Positions 51,337-60,248 of a stretch of 64,000 nucleotides of DNA are shown here, piece after piece. The translations under genes were made by a program, and so were the position numbers. Origin of the DNA: Pseudomonadales bacterium (GTDB lineage Bacteria; Pseudomonadota; Gammaproteobacteria; Pseudomonadales; Pseudohongiellaceae). Position 1 is the stretch's first letter. Each line of letters begins with the position of its first letter. The notes below the pieces were generated by a model. The model had not been told where the DNA came from and searched no databases. It saw only the letters and a list, made by a program, of their open reading frames with translations. The DNA lies in assembly GCA_024234395.1 (NCBI GenBank), contig JACKOH010000002.1, positions 992,001 through 1,056,000 on the forward strand, given 5' to 3'.

Positions 51337-52527
51337 ATGAAATTACTGACAGGTTTTGTCACCGGGATGGCGATACTTTCCTTCGGCGCAATCGGTAGTT
51401 TACCGGTCCACGCCCAGAGCGGTGATATCGAGGAGGTCTTCGATGTTTCGCCTGGTGGAAGACTGAATATTATCAGCGATGCCGGTCCCATTACGGTTCG
51501 TACCTGGGAGCAATCCCGGGTCCAGGTCAGGGTGATCAACCCGGAGGGGTTCGATGTGTCGCTCGAACAGTCAGGCAACGAGATCAGAGTGGTCGCCGAT
51601 GACGCACCGGGCCGCAGCCGGATCCGTTTCGAAGCGCAAGTGCCCCGTGAATTCAACCTGGAGCTGGATACCGGGGGCGGCGCTATCGAAGTGGGTGACA
51701 TGGCTGGCGATGTGTATGCCGATACCAGTGGCGGCGCCATTACCGTAGGCAGCGTGGAAAACGGTGACGTCGTGGTCGATACCTCCGGTGGTGCCATCGT
51801 GATCGGCAACGTCGTCAATGGGGACGTCAATGCCGATACTTCCGGTGGCCGCATAACCATCGGCAACGTTTCCGGTGATGTTGTTGCCGACACGTCCGGT
51901 GGCGTAATCACGATCGGTGACGTGGATGGAGACGTGAGTGCCGATACCTCAGGCGGCAATATCACGGTTGGAGAAGTCACCGGCAATGTCAGTCTCGACA
52001 CTTCCGGTGGCACCATCAACGCCGGCTACGCCGGGGGCAGCATGACCGCCGATACCTCCGGAGGCAATATCGAACTGGCCGGCAGTGACCGGTTGCTGAT
52101 CGCCGATACTTCGGGTGGCACCATCCGCATTGCCCGCAGCGGCGGTCCGGTACAGGTGGATACCTCGGGAGGTAATATTTTTCTGGGGCCGATAAATGGT
52201 TATATCGAGGCCGACACTTCGGGTGGCAGGATCGAGGCGGTACTGGGTAACCTGGAACCGGGTCAGGACGGCCATATTGATCTGGATTCCAGCGGTGGCG
52301 ACATCGAACTCACTTTGCCGGCCGGTCACGCCGCGACCATCGATGCAAGAATCAAGGTATCAAGACGTGCGCGGGGCGACTACCGTATCTACACGGATTT
52401 CCCCCTTGCCATTAGCGGTGAAGATGATCGGGAAGTTATTGGGCGAGGTGACATCAATGGCGGTGGCGACCGCATCACCATCGAAACCAGCAATGGCGAT
52501 ATCCATATCAATCGTGCCGGAAACTGA
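51337..52527 (+). CDS. DUF4097 beta-strand-repeat exported protein
   Basis: 396 residues with a signal peptide (cleavage near VHAQS, residue 28). The central half consists of a repeat with the core ADTSGGxIxIGxVxGDV; DTSGG occurs ten times exactly at a spacing of about 16-20 residues, with DTGGG and DSSGG variants at the ends. This is the DUF4097 putative adhesin pattern and should form a beta-solenoid. It is preceded by AAAGAGGAGT, 14 bp after the HEAT-repeat gene, and likely is the output of the sigma-factor operon at the cell surface or in the periplasm. Confidence 0.85.
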   Translation: MKLLTGFVTGMAILSFGAIGSLPVHAQSGDIEEVFDVSPGGRLNIISDAGPITVRTWEQSRVQVRVINPEGFDVSLEQSGNEIRVVADDAPGRSRIRFEAQVPREFNLELDTGGGAIEVGDMAGDVYADTSGGAITVGSVENGDVVVDTSGGAIVIGNVVNGDVNADTSGGRITIGNVSGDVVADTSGGVITIGDVDGDVSADTSGGNITVGEVTGNVSLDTSGGTINAGYAGGSMTADTSGGNIELAGSDRLLIADTSGGTIRIARSGGPVQVDTSGGNIFLGPINGYIEADTSGGRIEAVLGNLEPGQDGHIDLDSSGGDIELTLPAGHAATIDARIKVSRRARGDYRIYTDFPLAISGEDDREVIGRGDINGGGDRITIETSNGDIHINRAGN

Positions 52528-52594
52528 ACCCCGCCGCCGGGCCGGAGTGCCGCCTGACAGGCTGCTAACCGTACTCCGGTCCGCTCCGGTCGAC

Positions 52595-53137
52595 TCAGTG
52601 TTTCCGGTCAGGTCTGAACAGGGTTATCGGTGTCAGCAGCCGGCGGGCCAGTTCGATCCCGACCCAGTAGCCCAGGTAGCCGGCGGCGATCCATATCAAC
52701 ATGGAATCGCCCGGACCCGGCCAGTAGGAAAACCACAACAAGGCCTGGATCGAGTTGGTAATCTGATTCATCAGGAACGAGATGACAATGTCGAGGATGT
52801 CTCCGGAAAAGGGAGCCAGGTAGTTGCCACTCCTGAGAAAGTTGACCAGGTCGCTGATCTCGATTACCAGGAATGTCCAGAGTCCGGCAATCCCGTAAAA
52901 GCCCCCACCAAACGAAGCCCAGCGCTTATAAACCAGGCGCACATTTCTGTTGCCGGTTGTCCTGATCGCCTTCTTTAACGATTTGCGGTTATTCTTCAAT
53001 TCCGCTTTGAGTGCCCGGTGGCGGATATCCCGGTCTATCTCACCCTCGGCAAACAGCCAGTGAAATATCAGCCAACTGAACAGCAGTGAAGGCAGGCCCA
53101 GTTCCAGCAGTGCTTCAGCAGTATTGATGATACCCAT
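52595..53137 (-). CDS. Membrane protein of unknown function
   Basis: 180 residues with four hydrophobic helices (about 10-30, 78-97, 108-128, 140-168) and a basic loop of charged residues (about 33-70, RHRALKAELKNNRK). No family is recognised. Its own strand is the same as the ATPase operon but 192 bp separates it from atpG, so cotranscription is possible but unproven. Confidence 0.6.
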   Translation of the reverse strand: MGIINTAEALLELGLPSLLFSWLIFHWLFAEGEIDRDIRHRALKAELKNNRKSLKKAIRTTGNRNVRLVYKRWASFGGGFYGIAGLWTFLVIEISDLVNFLRSGNYLAPFSGDILDIVISFLMNQITNSIQALLWFSYWPGPGDSMLIWIAAGYLGYWVGIELARRLLTPITLFRPDRKH

Positions 53138-53329
53138 GGCGGACAGCTTCCTTCAGGTGGATCTGCGATTCCGGTGATTTGGGGAACCTTTCGTTAATAG
53201 TAGAGTAAATGACGGTTGAGTAAAGCAGGAGTTACAGCGCGTGATTGTTTTGGTCCTGGCTGTCCCCGTGACTGGCTTCGATGAATCGGGCGCTGGGAAA
53301 GGCTCCGGCACACTGACCGCCGTTACAGG

Positions 53330-54178
53330 TCAGCCGTCGGTCCCTGTCAGGCTGTCGGTGCTGAGCAGAATGACTTCTATTTCCTCGATGATCTCCTCCT
53401 GGCGCAGGGTGTTGCAGCGTCTGCTCAGGTTGTCGGATTCGTCATCCAGGTGCCGAACGGCGCCTTCCAGATGGGAAACCCGGTTATGGTTTTCCGCCAT
53501 CAGCGACGCATAAAGCATGCGGTTGAGGGCGGCAAACAGATAGTGATCGGTGAGTTCGATGAGAAATTCCCGTGCTGACAGTTGCAGTAACGGCGCCTGG
53601 GAGTCGGTGTCGCGATCCTGTGGCAGATCCTGAAATGGGGGCAACAGCCTCGGTCGCAGGATCTCCGCGCTGCTGTCATGATAAATCCCGAATACCGAAA
53701 GCAGGCCGTGGGCCTCCTGCAGGGTATTCAATTGCTCCACCAGCCGGTTGAGAACGCTGGCGACCTCCTCCACCACGCCCGGGCCATCCAGGTAGTGTAC
53801 GCGGGGCTCATGGTTTTCCAGCAGCGGGTGAAGCTTGCGCCCGATAGCGATGGTTTCCACGTTACTGTGGGGATGGCTTTCCAGGTAGGTTTCCAGTTCC
53901 CGCACCAGCGACTGATTGAAGTCGCCGCAAAAACCGCGCTCCGAACCGATCACGATACAGACTTCGGCACGTGGTTCCGGCGCCGGCATAAACTCGCGGT
54001 GAAACGCCAGGAAATCGTCGGCCACGGCTTCGATATTTCTTACCACGGCCTGCTGGGCGACGATAAACCGATCCAGTTTCCGGGTTTCCATATAGGCCAG
54101 GGTTTTCATGGAATACATGATTTCCCGGATTTCCTGCAGACTGTGGCGATGCCGTTCCAGATCCTGGCGGTGTGTCAT
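53330..54178 (-). CDS. atpG: N-type ATPase gamma subunit
   Basis: 282 residues, slightly shorter than E. coli gamma. The N-terminal MTHRQDLERHRHSLQEIREI and C-terminal ASLMAENHNRVSHLEGAVRHLDD long helices that form the central coiled-coil shaft are present. It is the rotor shaft between F1 and Fo. Its ATG overlaps the atpA stop as ATGA. It is the last gene of the operon. Confidence 0.92.
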   Translation of the reverse strand: MTHRQDLERHRHSLQEIREIMYSMKTLAYMETRKLDRFIVAQQAVVRNIEAVADDFLAFHREFMPAPEPRAEVCIVIGSERGFCGDFNQSLVRELETYLESHPHSNVETIAIGRKLHPLLENHEPRVHYLDGPGVVEEVASVLNRLVEQLNTLQEAHGLLSVFGIYHDSSAEILRPRLLPPFQDLPQDRDTDSQAPLLQLSAREFLIELTDHYLFAALNRMLYASLMAENHNRVSHLEGAVRHLDDESDNLSRRCNTLRQEEIIEEIEVILLSTDSLTGTDG

Positions 54179-55692
54179 TGCGAAGCCTCGCCGGACTCAG
54201 GAACCTGTTTCAGCCAGCCCGTCACCGCCCGGCACCATTCGTCTCTTGGAGAGTCCAGGTTAAGGGAGCTGTGCAGTACCTGTTCCTGCAGTTGCTGCAG
54301 TAACTGTGGCAGGTCGGCGGGACTGTGTCCTTCGAACAGACCTTCATTGAAGGCCACCAGCCAGGCCAGCTGAAACGTTTCCGGAAGCGGAGACAGGCGA
54401 TCCTGTTTGAGAATTTCGCGCAGGATTCTACCCTTGGCGATAGCCGCCTCCATGGATTCCTCCAGTCGCGCGCCGAAGCGCGTGAATACCTCCAGTTCCT
54501 GGAATTGCAGGTAGTCAAGCTTCATTCTCCCGGCCTCCTGCTTGATGCGCGGATGTTGTGCCTTGCCTCCAATCCGCGACACCGACCTGGCGATATCGAT
54601 GGCGGGCCTGAAGCCACTGGTGAACAGGCGCCGGTCCAGGTAGACCTGGCCGTCGGTAATGGAAATCAGGTTGGTGGGAATGAAGGTGGCAATTTCTCCC
54701 TGCCGGGTTTCCACGATCGGCAGGGCAGTCATACTGCCCCCGCCATGGGCGGAATTGAGGCAGGTTGCCCGCTCCAGCAGGCGCGCATGAACTGAAAAAA
54801 TGTCGCCGGGATAGGCTTCCCGTCCTGGTGGCCGCCGTAACAGCAGGGACAGTTCCCGATAGTTGATCGCATGGGTGGACAGGTCGTCATAGACCACCAG
54901 GGTATCGCGGCCCTGCTGCATCCAGAATTCAGCGATGGCACAGCCGGCAAACGGTGCGATGTGCTGAAGTCCGGGCAGACTGCTGGCTTCCGCCACTACC
55001 ACCGTGGTGTATGCCATGGCGCCATACTTGTTGAGAATCTCGATAGTGTTGACCACCGCGCTGCGTTTCTGACCTATCAGTACATAGACGCAACGGGTGT
55101 CCCGATCCCTCTGGTTGATGACCGTATCCAGGGCCAGTGCGGTTCGACCCAGGCCGTCATCACCGATCAGCAGTTGCCGTTGCCCCTTGCCGATCGGCAG
55201 CAGGGTATCGATTATCTTGATGCCGCTGTAAAGTGGTTTGCTGACAAAGTCGCGGGCGACGATCGGTGGCGAAGGGGCTTCCAGCCGTTGCCAGCGGGAC
55301 GGCACCGGCGCCGGCTTGCCGTCCAGCGGCGCACCGAGCGGATCGACAATGCGACCCAGCAGGGTATCGCCCACCGGGGTGCTCAACAGGCGCCCACTGA
55401 GATGCGCGGTAGTCCCGGCCGTCAGGCTTCCGGTTTCGTGCAGCAGAATGGCACCGATACGGTTTTCGTTCAGATCGAAGACCAGTCCGCGGCTGCCGTC
55501 TTCCAGTTCCAGGATATCGTCCATGGCGGCCGAGGGCAGTCCTGAAATCCAGGCAATTCCGTCACCCACCGAGATCACGCTGCCCCGTTCAGCGACGCGC
55601 AGACCCGGACGGTACTGCTGCAGCCAGGATTCCTGCCTGGTCAGGGGGTTCACGGATACCGGCTTTCTGGCCGGCGTTTCAGTGGGTGACAT
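54175..55692 (-). CDS. atpA: N-type ATPase alpha subunit with substituted P-loop
   Basis: 505 residues from ATG 55692. All regions of F-type alpha are present: the beta-barrel start, the P-loop region, the HAINYRELSLLLRRPPGREAYPGD stretch (VYDDLSTHA before it) and the C-terminal helical domain. The non-catalytic-site P-loop reads GDDGLGRTA where family members have GDRQTGKTA. Arg (near residue 183) replaces the nucleotide-binding Lys. The codon is CGA in the given sequence. The start overlaps the end of atpF by 14 bp. It is part of the atpDCQBEFAG operon. Confidence 0.93.
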   Translation of the reverse strand: MSPTETPARKPVSVNPLTRQESWLQQYRPGLRVAERGSVISVGDGIAWISGLPSAAMDDILELEDGSRGLVFDLNENRIGAILLHETGSLTAGTTAHLSGRLLSTPVGDTLLGRIVDPLGAPLDGKPAPVPSRWQRLEAPSPPIVARDFVSKPLYSGIKIIDTLLPIGKGQRQLLIGDDGLGRTALALDTVINQRDRDTRCVYVLIGQKRSAVVNTIEILNKYGAMAYTTVVVAEASSLPGLQHIAPFAGCAIAEFWMQQGRDTLVVYDDLSTHAINYRELSLLLRRPPGREAYPGDIFSVHARLLERATCLNSAHGGGSMTALPIVETRQGEIATFIPTNLISITDGQVYLDRRLFTSGFRPAIDIARSVSRIGGKAQHPRIKQEAGRMKLDYLQFQELEVFTRFGARLEESMEAAIAKGRILREILKQDRLSPLPETFQLAWLVAFNEGLFEGHSPADLPQLLQQLQEQVLHSSLNLDSPRDEWCRAVTGWLKQVPESGEASQ

Positions 55693-56428
55693 GAGCAAAT
55701 TCCGCGAAGCCTTTCAACTCATCACGCAGGTTCATATTCAGCACCCAGGCGCCGATGCTGATCTGCAGACCGGCCAGCAGGCTGTCATCTTTGTTATAGC
55801 TGAATTGGGGTGTCAGGCCGGTAACTCTCTGCAGCGCCGTTTCCAGTCCCTGGCGCTGCTGTGCGGGCAGCGTGAACGCACTGGTGATGTCGATCTTTGC
55901 CGGCGGGTCTCCCCACTGTGTCTGCAGACTTTCAAGCTGGTCACCGGGCAGGGCGTCCAGGTCCCTGAGGACCAGTTCCACCAGGCGCGTCTCAAGCTCG
56001 GGTCCACTTGCCTCCTGCAGCAGTCGTGCGGCAAAACCGGACGCCTGTTGCAGTGCCTGCAATTCGGTCTGGCGACTGGTTTCCGCGCGTCGTTGCTGCT
56101 CCGACACGGCCGCCTTTTCCTGTTCCGACCTGAGCTGCTCCTGCAGAGCGGTCAGCTGCCTGGAACGTTCCTCATCCAGTTCCTCGGCCAGTTTGTCGCG
56201 CAATTGCTGGCGTTCCTGTTCCCAGTCCGCCAGGCGGTTTTCATATTCGCCTTTCAGCCTGTCCGCCTCGTCGCGTTGTTGCCGGGCCTGTTGCAGTTCG
56301 TCGTTGATGCTCTGGCGTCGCTTGTCGACGATATCCAGCACCGGTCGGTACAGGAAGCGCTTGAGAATCCAGACCAGGACCAGAAAGTTGATGATTTCCA
56401 GTACGAAAGTGGACCAGCTCAGTTCCAC
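55679..56428 (-). CDS. atpF: N-type ATPase b subunit, long form
   Basis: 249 residues, much longer than the 156 of E. coli AtpF, as usual in N-ATPases that have no separate delta gene. It begins with one membrane helix (residues 4-22), then a long charged coiled coil rich in Gln, Glu and Arg (about 30-150), and a C-terminal domain that likely replaces delta at the top of F1. It is the peripheral stalk. The stop overlaps atpA. Confidence 0.9.
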   Translation of the reverse strand: MELSWSTFVLEIINFLVLVWILKRFLYRPVLDIVDKRRQSINDELQQARQQRDEADRLKGEYENRLADWEQERQQLRDKLAEELDEERSRQLTALQEQLRSEQEKAAVSEQQRRAETSRQTELQALQQASGFAARLLQEASGPELETRLVELVLRDLDALPGDQLESLQTQWGDPPAKIDITSAFTLPAQQRQGLETALQRVTGLTPQFSYNKDDSLLAGLQISIGAWVLNMNLRDELKGFAEFAHVTH

Positions 56429-56476
56429 GTCGCGATCCTCCCCGCGTTGCGGTTATTCACTCCGTTGCTTATCACG

Positions 56477-56743
56477 TCACTGCACAACATATTGAAGCAA
56501 CGGGTTACGAAACAGGATGATCAGCACAATGACCAGCACATAAATGGCCAGCGATTCAATCATCGCCAGGCCGATGAACAGGGTGCGCATAATCGAGCGT
56601 TCCGCTTCCGGCTGCCGGGACAGCGCGTCCAGCGCCCGACTGATGGCCCAGCCCATGGCGATGGCGGGCAGCATGACGCCCAGTGCGATAGCCAGGACGG
56701 CGGCGACGGTCGAAGCCAGCGTAAACATTGAAAGATCAGGCAT
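56477..56743 (-). CDS. atpE: N-type ATPase c subunit (rotor ring)
   Basis: 88 residues, two membrane helices joined by the polar loop SRQPEA (residues 42-47). The proton or sodium-carrying acid is Glu63 with Ser64 next to it (MIESLAIY). In sodium-binding rings a Gln or Glu on the first helix also holds the ion. The aligned position here is Met30 (PAIAMGWA). So the acidic site and the Ser are kept but one ligand is missing. The ring is translated 4 bp after atpB. Confidence 0.93.
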   Translation of the reverse strand: MPDLSMFTLASTVAAVLAIALGVMLPAIAMGWAISRALDALSRQPEAERSIMRTLFIGLAMIESLAIYVLVIVLIILFRNPLLQYVVQ

Positions 56744-56746
56744 GGA

Positions 56747-57433
56747 CTACTCCTTCTGGGATTGGCGAAGCTGTTGAGACTGAATGGCACCGGCGACATA
56801 GATCAGTGCCAGCATGCCGAAAATATAGGCCTGCACCAGCGCTTCCACGATGTGCAGCATGAGAATCGGAACCGGGGCCAGAAACCCTGCCACCAGCAGA
56901 ATCAGCAACGCCGCCATTTCCAGGCTCATCATGTTACCGAACAGCCTCACGGCGAGGGCAATGGTGCGGGTCACCTCGCTGATCAGATTGAATGGCAGCA
57001 GGATGGGACTGGGTGACAGGAAGTGGTGCAGATAACTTTTCGGGCCCTGGATACGGATTCCAAACCAGTGGGTGGACAGAAAAACCAGTATCGCCAGGGC
57101 GGCGGTTGCAGACAGGTCCCGGGTCGGAGAGTGAAGCCCGGGTATCAGGCCGCACAGATTGGCGATCACCAGGTAGATCCACAGGCTGCCGATGAACGGC
57201 ATGATCTGCCGATAGTGGTCGGGAGCGACAGCCTTGATGGCATTCTCGATGGTGGCGACGATGCCTTCCACGGCGGTCTGCAAGGGACCGGGTTGCAGGG
57301 TCAGGCGCCGTGACAGCAGCCAGGTAAACAGCCACAGGGCAATGCTGATGAGCCAGGTGGTCATTACCGTGTTGGTGATTACCAGCGGGCCGATGGCAAA
57401 CAGTGGCTGGATGGTCAGATCTCCGTCACTCAT
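56747..57433 (-). CDS. atpB: N-type ATPase a subunit
   Basis: 228 residues with about five to six membrane helices. The essential arginine is in ALAVRLFGNMMS, and the ANLCGLIPGLHSPT segment is typical. It forms the two half-channels next to the c ring. The start ATG 57433 overlaps the atpQ stop by 8 bp. Confidence 0.92.
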   Translation of the reverse strand: MSDGDLTIQPLFAIGPLVITNTVMTTWLISIALWLFTWLLSRRLTLQPGPLQTAVEGIVATIENAIKAVAPDHYRQIMPFIGSLWIYLVIANLCGLIPGLHSPTRDLSATAALAILVFLSTHWFGIRIQGPKSYLHHFLSPSPILLPFNLISEVTRTIALAVRLFGNMMSLEMAALLILLVAGFLAPVPILMLHIVEALVQAYIFGMLALIYVAGAIQSQQLRQSQKE

Positions 57434-57713
57434 GATCCTGGTCCCGGATAAAGTAGTAAACGTTCATGGCGCCGACAAAAATGCCCAGCAGGATCAGGCT
57501 TACCGTCCAGCGCACCGAATAGCCCTCGGCCAGGCCATCCAGCCACTGTCCCAGGTAGGCGCCACCCACCAGCGGTAACACGAACACCAGTCCCAGGCTG
57601 CCCAGATAGACGGTCTGGCTGAGCAGCGTGGAACGGTCCCGTTCCGCCTTCTGCATGCGGCGGGCCTGTTTTTCCACCTGCTGTTTCAGTTCGTCGTGAC
57701 GGGAATCGTTCAT
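57426..57713 (-). CDS. atpQ: AtpQ-like small membrane subunit of N-ATPase
   Basis: 95 residues with a basic N-terminal helix (about 5-28) and two membrane helices (about 35-53 and 68-88). This is the AtpI/AtpZ-like protein that N-ATPase operons carry between epsilon and a. It is thought to help c-ring assembly or carry divalent cations, but this is not settled. Its ATG overlaps the atpC stop and its end overlaps atpB, leaving no room for atpR. Confidence 0.82.
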   Translation of the reverse strand: MNDSRHDELKQQVEKQARRMQKAERDRSTLLSQTVYLGSLGLVFVLPLVGGAYLGQWLDGLAEGYSVRWTVSLILLGIFVGAMNVYYFIRDQDHE

Positions 57714-58117
57714 GGGCCTGGCGCCTCGCGGCCCAGACTCCAGAGCCGTTTCAGAACTTCCTCTTCCATACGCCGCATGCTCTCGCGAACCGCATGCAGT
57801 TTTTCCTCTTCCGCCATGAGTTCCTGCTGCAGCGCTTTGCTGATGCGCAGATAGTCACTGTCGAGCAGAAAATGGCGGGTACTGAGAGTCAGTACGTTAT
57901 CCCGGAAGTAGAGAACGGCGCCGGGCATGGCCAGGTACTGCCAGTTGCCTTCCATATCCTGAAAGCGCGCCAGCCCGGTAACCAGTACTGTGACCAGACG
58001 CCCGTGATCGGCCAGGATGCCGAAACTGCCGGAGCGGTCTTCGCCCACGAACGAACGCACCTGCGGGTGTTCGACAATCCGCGTGGCATCCTGCAGATGC
58101 AGTGCAAAAGCCTTCAC
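57710..58117 (-). CDS. atpC: N-type ATPase epsilon subunit
   Basis: 135 residues. The N-terminal beta sandwich with the motif SFGILADHGRLVTVL is followed by a helical C-terminal part (about 85-130). GTG 58117 overlaps the atpD stop as GTGA, so translation is coupled. It is the regulatory part of the central stalk. Confidence 0.9.
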   Translation of the reverse strand: MKAFALHLQDATRIVEHPQVRSFVGEDRSGSFGILADHGRLVTVLVTGLARFQDMEGNWQYLAMPGAVLYFRDNVLTLSTRHFLLDSDYLRISKALQQELMAEEEKLHAVRESMRRMEEEVLKRLWSLGREAPGP

Positions 58118-59511
58118 TGGCTGTCATCCTTCATGCCGCCGAGCATGTAGCAACGCTCTTCCGGTACGTCGTCAAACCTGCCCAGCAGAAATGCCTCGCA
58201 GTCGGCGATGGTTTCCTGCAGGGGTACTGTGACACCCGGCACGCTGGTATGGGAGGCAGTCGACCAGAACGGCTGGGTCAGGTAGCGCTGCAGCTTGCGG
58301 GCCCGACTGACAATCTTGCGGTCCTCCGGAGACAGCTCTTCCACGCCCAGCATGATAATGATGTCTTCCAGCTCCTGGTAGCGGGACATGTGTTCCCGTA
58401 CCCCCTCAGCCACCTTGTAGTGGTGCTGTCCCAGGGTGTGGCGATCCATCAGTTTGCTGGTTGACTGCAACGGATCCACCGCCGGGTAAAGTCCTTCTCC
58501 GGCCATGGTGCGCGACAGGATAACTGTCGTATCCAGGTGGTTGAGAATAGTGCCCACCGCCGGGTCGGTCATGTCGTCAGCCGGCACGTAGACGGCCTGG
58601 ACCGAGGTGATGGCGCCCTGCCGGGTGGAAAGAATCCGGTCCTGCATTTCCGCCACTTCGGTGGTCAGGGTGGGCTGGTATCCCACGGTGGCCGGCATTC
58701 TGCCCAGCAGACTGGAAACCTCACTGCCGGCCTGGACGAACCGGAAGATATTGTCCATGACGAACAGTACCTCCTTCTGCATGGTGTCGCGCAGGTATTC
58801 GGCGTAGGTCAGGGCAGACAGTCCGACCCGGAACCTGACTCCTGGTGATTCGTCCATCTGACCGAACACCATCAGGGTCTGAGGCAACACACCGGCTTCC
58901 CGGATTTCATTCCACAGTTCGTGTCCCTCGCGGATGCGTTCACCAACTCCGGCAAACACCGACACGCCGGCATGAATGGTGGCGACCGCATGCATGAATT
59001 CCATGATCAGCACCGTCTTACCGACGCCGGCGCCGCCGAACAGGCCGGTTTTACCACCCTTGATAAAGGGACACAGCAGATCGACCACCTTGATCCCGGT
59101 TTCCAGGACTTCGCCGACACCCACCGCCTGATCCAGCGGCAACGCACCTTTGTGCACATTGCGGTAATCGCTGGCGTCCAGGGCCTCGCCACCATCAAGA
59201 GGTTCGCCGAAGATATTCAACAGCCGTCCCACGCAATCGGGTGCTACCGGGACATGCAGTGGTGCGCCGGAGTCGAACACGGTCATCCCGCGGTGCAGAC
59301 CGGCGCTCTGGTGCAGGGTGATGGCACGCACATGGCGCTCGTCGAGATGCTGGTGAACCTCGAACAGATAGGATTCGTGATCTATTCTTGCGGTCAGAGC
59401 CTGACGCAGGGGCGGCAGTCGTTCGCAGGCAATCACCACTACCGGTCCGTGGACTTCGGTAATGATGCCGATTTTTGTCGGTTCGGAGACTGCCGCTGCC
59501 ATGTCATTCAT
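58114..59511 (-). CDS. atpD: N-type ATPase beta subunit
   Basis: 465 residues. The catalytic P-loop GGAGVGKTVLI is intact, with GERIREGHEL, the ALTYAEYLRD region and the DDMTDPA loop typical of F-type beta. It carries the catalytic sites. Being the first gene of the operon and followed by atpC is the N-ATPase order rather than that of the housekeeping operon, where atpD is near the end. The upstream gap to the HupE-like pair is 116 bp. Confidence 0.95.
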   Translation of the reverse strand: MNDMAAAVSEPTKIGIITEVHGPVVVIACERLPPLRQALTARIDHESYLFEVHQHLDERHVRAITLHQSAGLHRGMTVFDSGAPLHVPVAPDCVGRLLNIFGEPLDGGEALDASDYRNVHKGALPLDQAVGVGEVLETGIKVVDLLCPFIKGGKTGLFGGAGVGKTVLIMEFMHAVATIHAGVSVFAGVGERIREGHELWNEIREAGVLPQTLMVFGQMDESPGVRFRVGLSALTYAEYLRDTMQKEVLFVMDNIFRFVQAGSEVSSLLGRMPATVGYQPTLTTEVAEMQDRILSTRQGAITSVQAVYVPADDMTDPAVGTILNHLDTTVILSRTMAGEGLYPAVDPLQSTSKLMDRHTLGQHHYKVAEGVREHMSRYQELEDIIIMLGVEELSPEDRKIVSRARKLQRYLTQPFWSTASHTSVPGVTVPLQETIADCEAFLLGRFDDVPEERCYMLGGMKDDSQ

Positions 59512-59627
59512 GGTGATAGGCCTGCTAGTAGCGCCTGTCGCGAAGGATCAGGAAGCCCCTAGTGTAACAGCCAAACAGACAAGTCAGTATGCCACTGTGC
59601 CAGTAGCTGACGCGGAACTGATCCTGA

Positions 59628-60248
59628 TCAGGCTATCCCGGTGCTGCCGGCCAGAGTGAACGCCAGCATCAACAGGCCGATGGCGGCAATCCAGGAGCCG
59701 ACCACCTTGATCCCGATCTGCAGAGGGCCGGAATCCCAGCGTTCCAATCCGTGGCGCACCGCCCTGGAGCCATACATGATGAGATAGTGGATACCGACCA
59801 GGGAGCCGGTGACGGTGATGAGCACATCCAGGAACGGTCCCGGATCCGGAATGGATTCCAGCGCCAGCAGGAATCCGCACGCACCACTCAGTACCACCAG
59901 GCTCCAGCCCGGCAATGAGGTCGGTCCGATAATCAGGCCGCCTACCAGGGTCGTCAGCAGCAGGATAAACAGAGACGATGGCAGGTAGCTGGCCAGCACG
60001 AAGGCCAATACCAGACCCAGGGCGGTGGCGGCAAATACGGTCGCCAGGCAGCGCATCCGTCCCTCGGTCAGGCGCAACCCCAGCAGAATGCTGATGGCCA
60101 GGATCAGCAGCACATGCGATGGTGTGGTCAATGGGTGCAGGGCACCTACATAGAAGCCCCGCACACCTGGATACGGCGAATGAGCCTGCGCCAGTAGCGG
60201 TGCTGCGGTCAGCACCAGCGCCATCAACAGGCGGACCAAGGGGTTCAA
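59628..60248 (-). CDS. HupE/UreJ-like membrane protein, second paralogue
   Basis: 206 residues from TTG 60248, which overlaps the stop of the upstream paralogue (TTGA). ATG 60224 is the alternative start. It has a signal-like first helix and about six membrane helices. The HupE motif HPxxGxDH appears only as HPLTTPSH, and the His-rich second motif of the partner (HGHAHG) is missing, so nickel handling by this copy is doubtful. It is coupled to the first paralogue. Confidence 0.7.
   Translation of the reverse strand: MNPLVRLLMALVLTAAPLLAQAHSPYPGVRGFYVGALHPLTTPSHVLLILAISILLGLRLTEGRMRCLATVFAATALGLVLAFVLASYLPSSLFILLLTTLVGGLIIGPTSLPGWSLVVLSGACGFLLALESIPDPGPFLDVLITVTGSLVGIHYLIMYGSRAVRHGLERWDSGPLQIGIKVVGSWIAAIGLLMLAFTLAGSTGIA

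Noticed and set aside
53241..53513. 90-residue frame starting GTG with AGGAG upstream, antisense to the end of atpG
   Set aside because: Two thirds of it lies over the atpG coding sequence, and the rest looks like a chance hydrophobic run.
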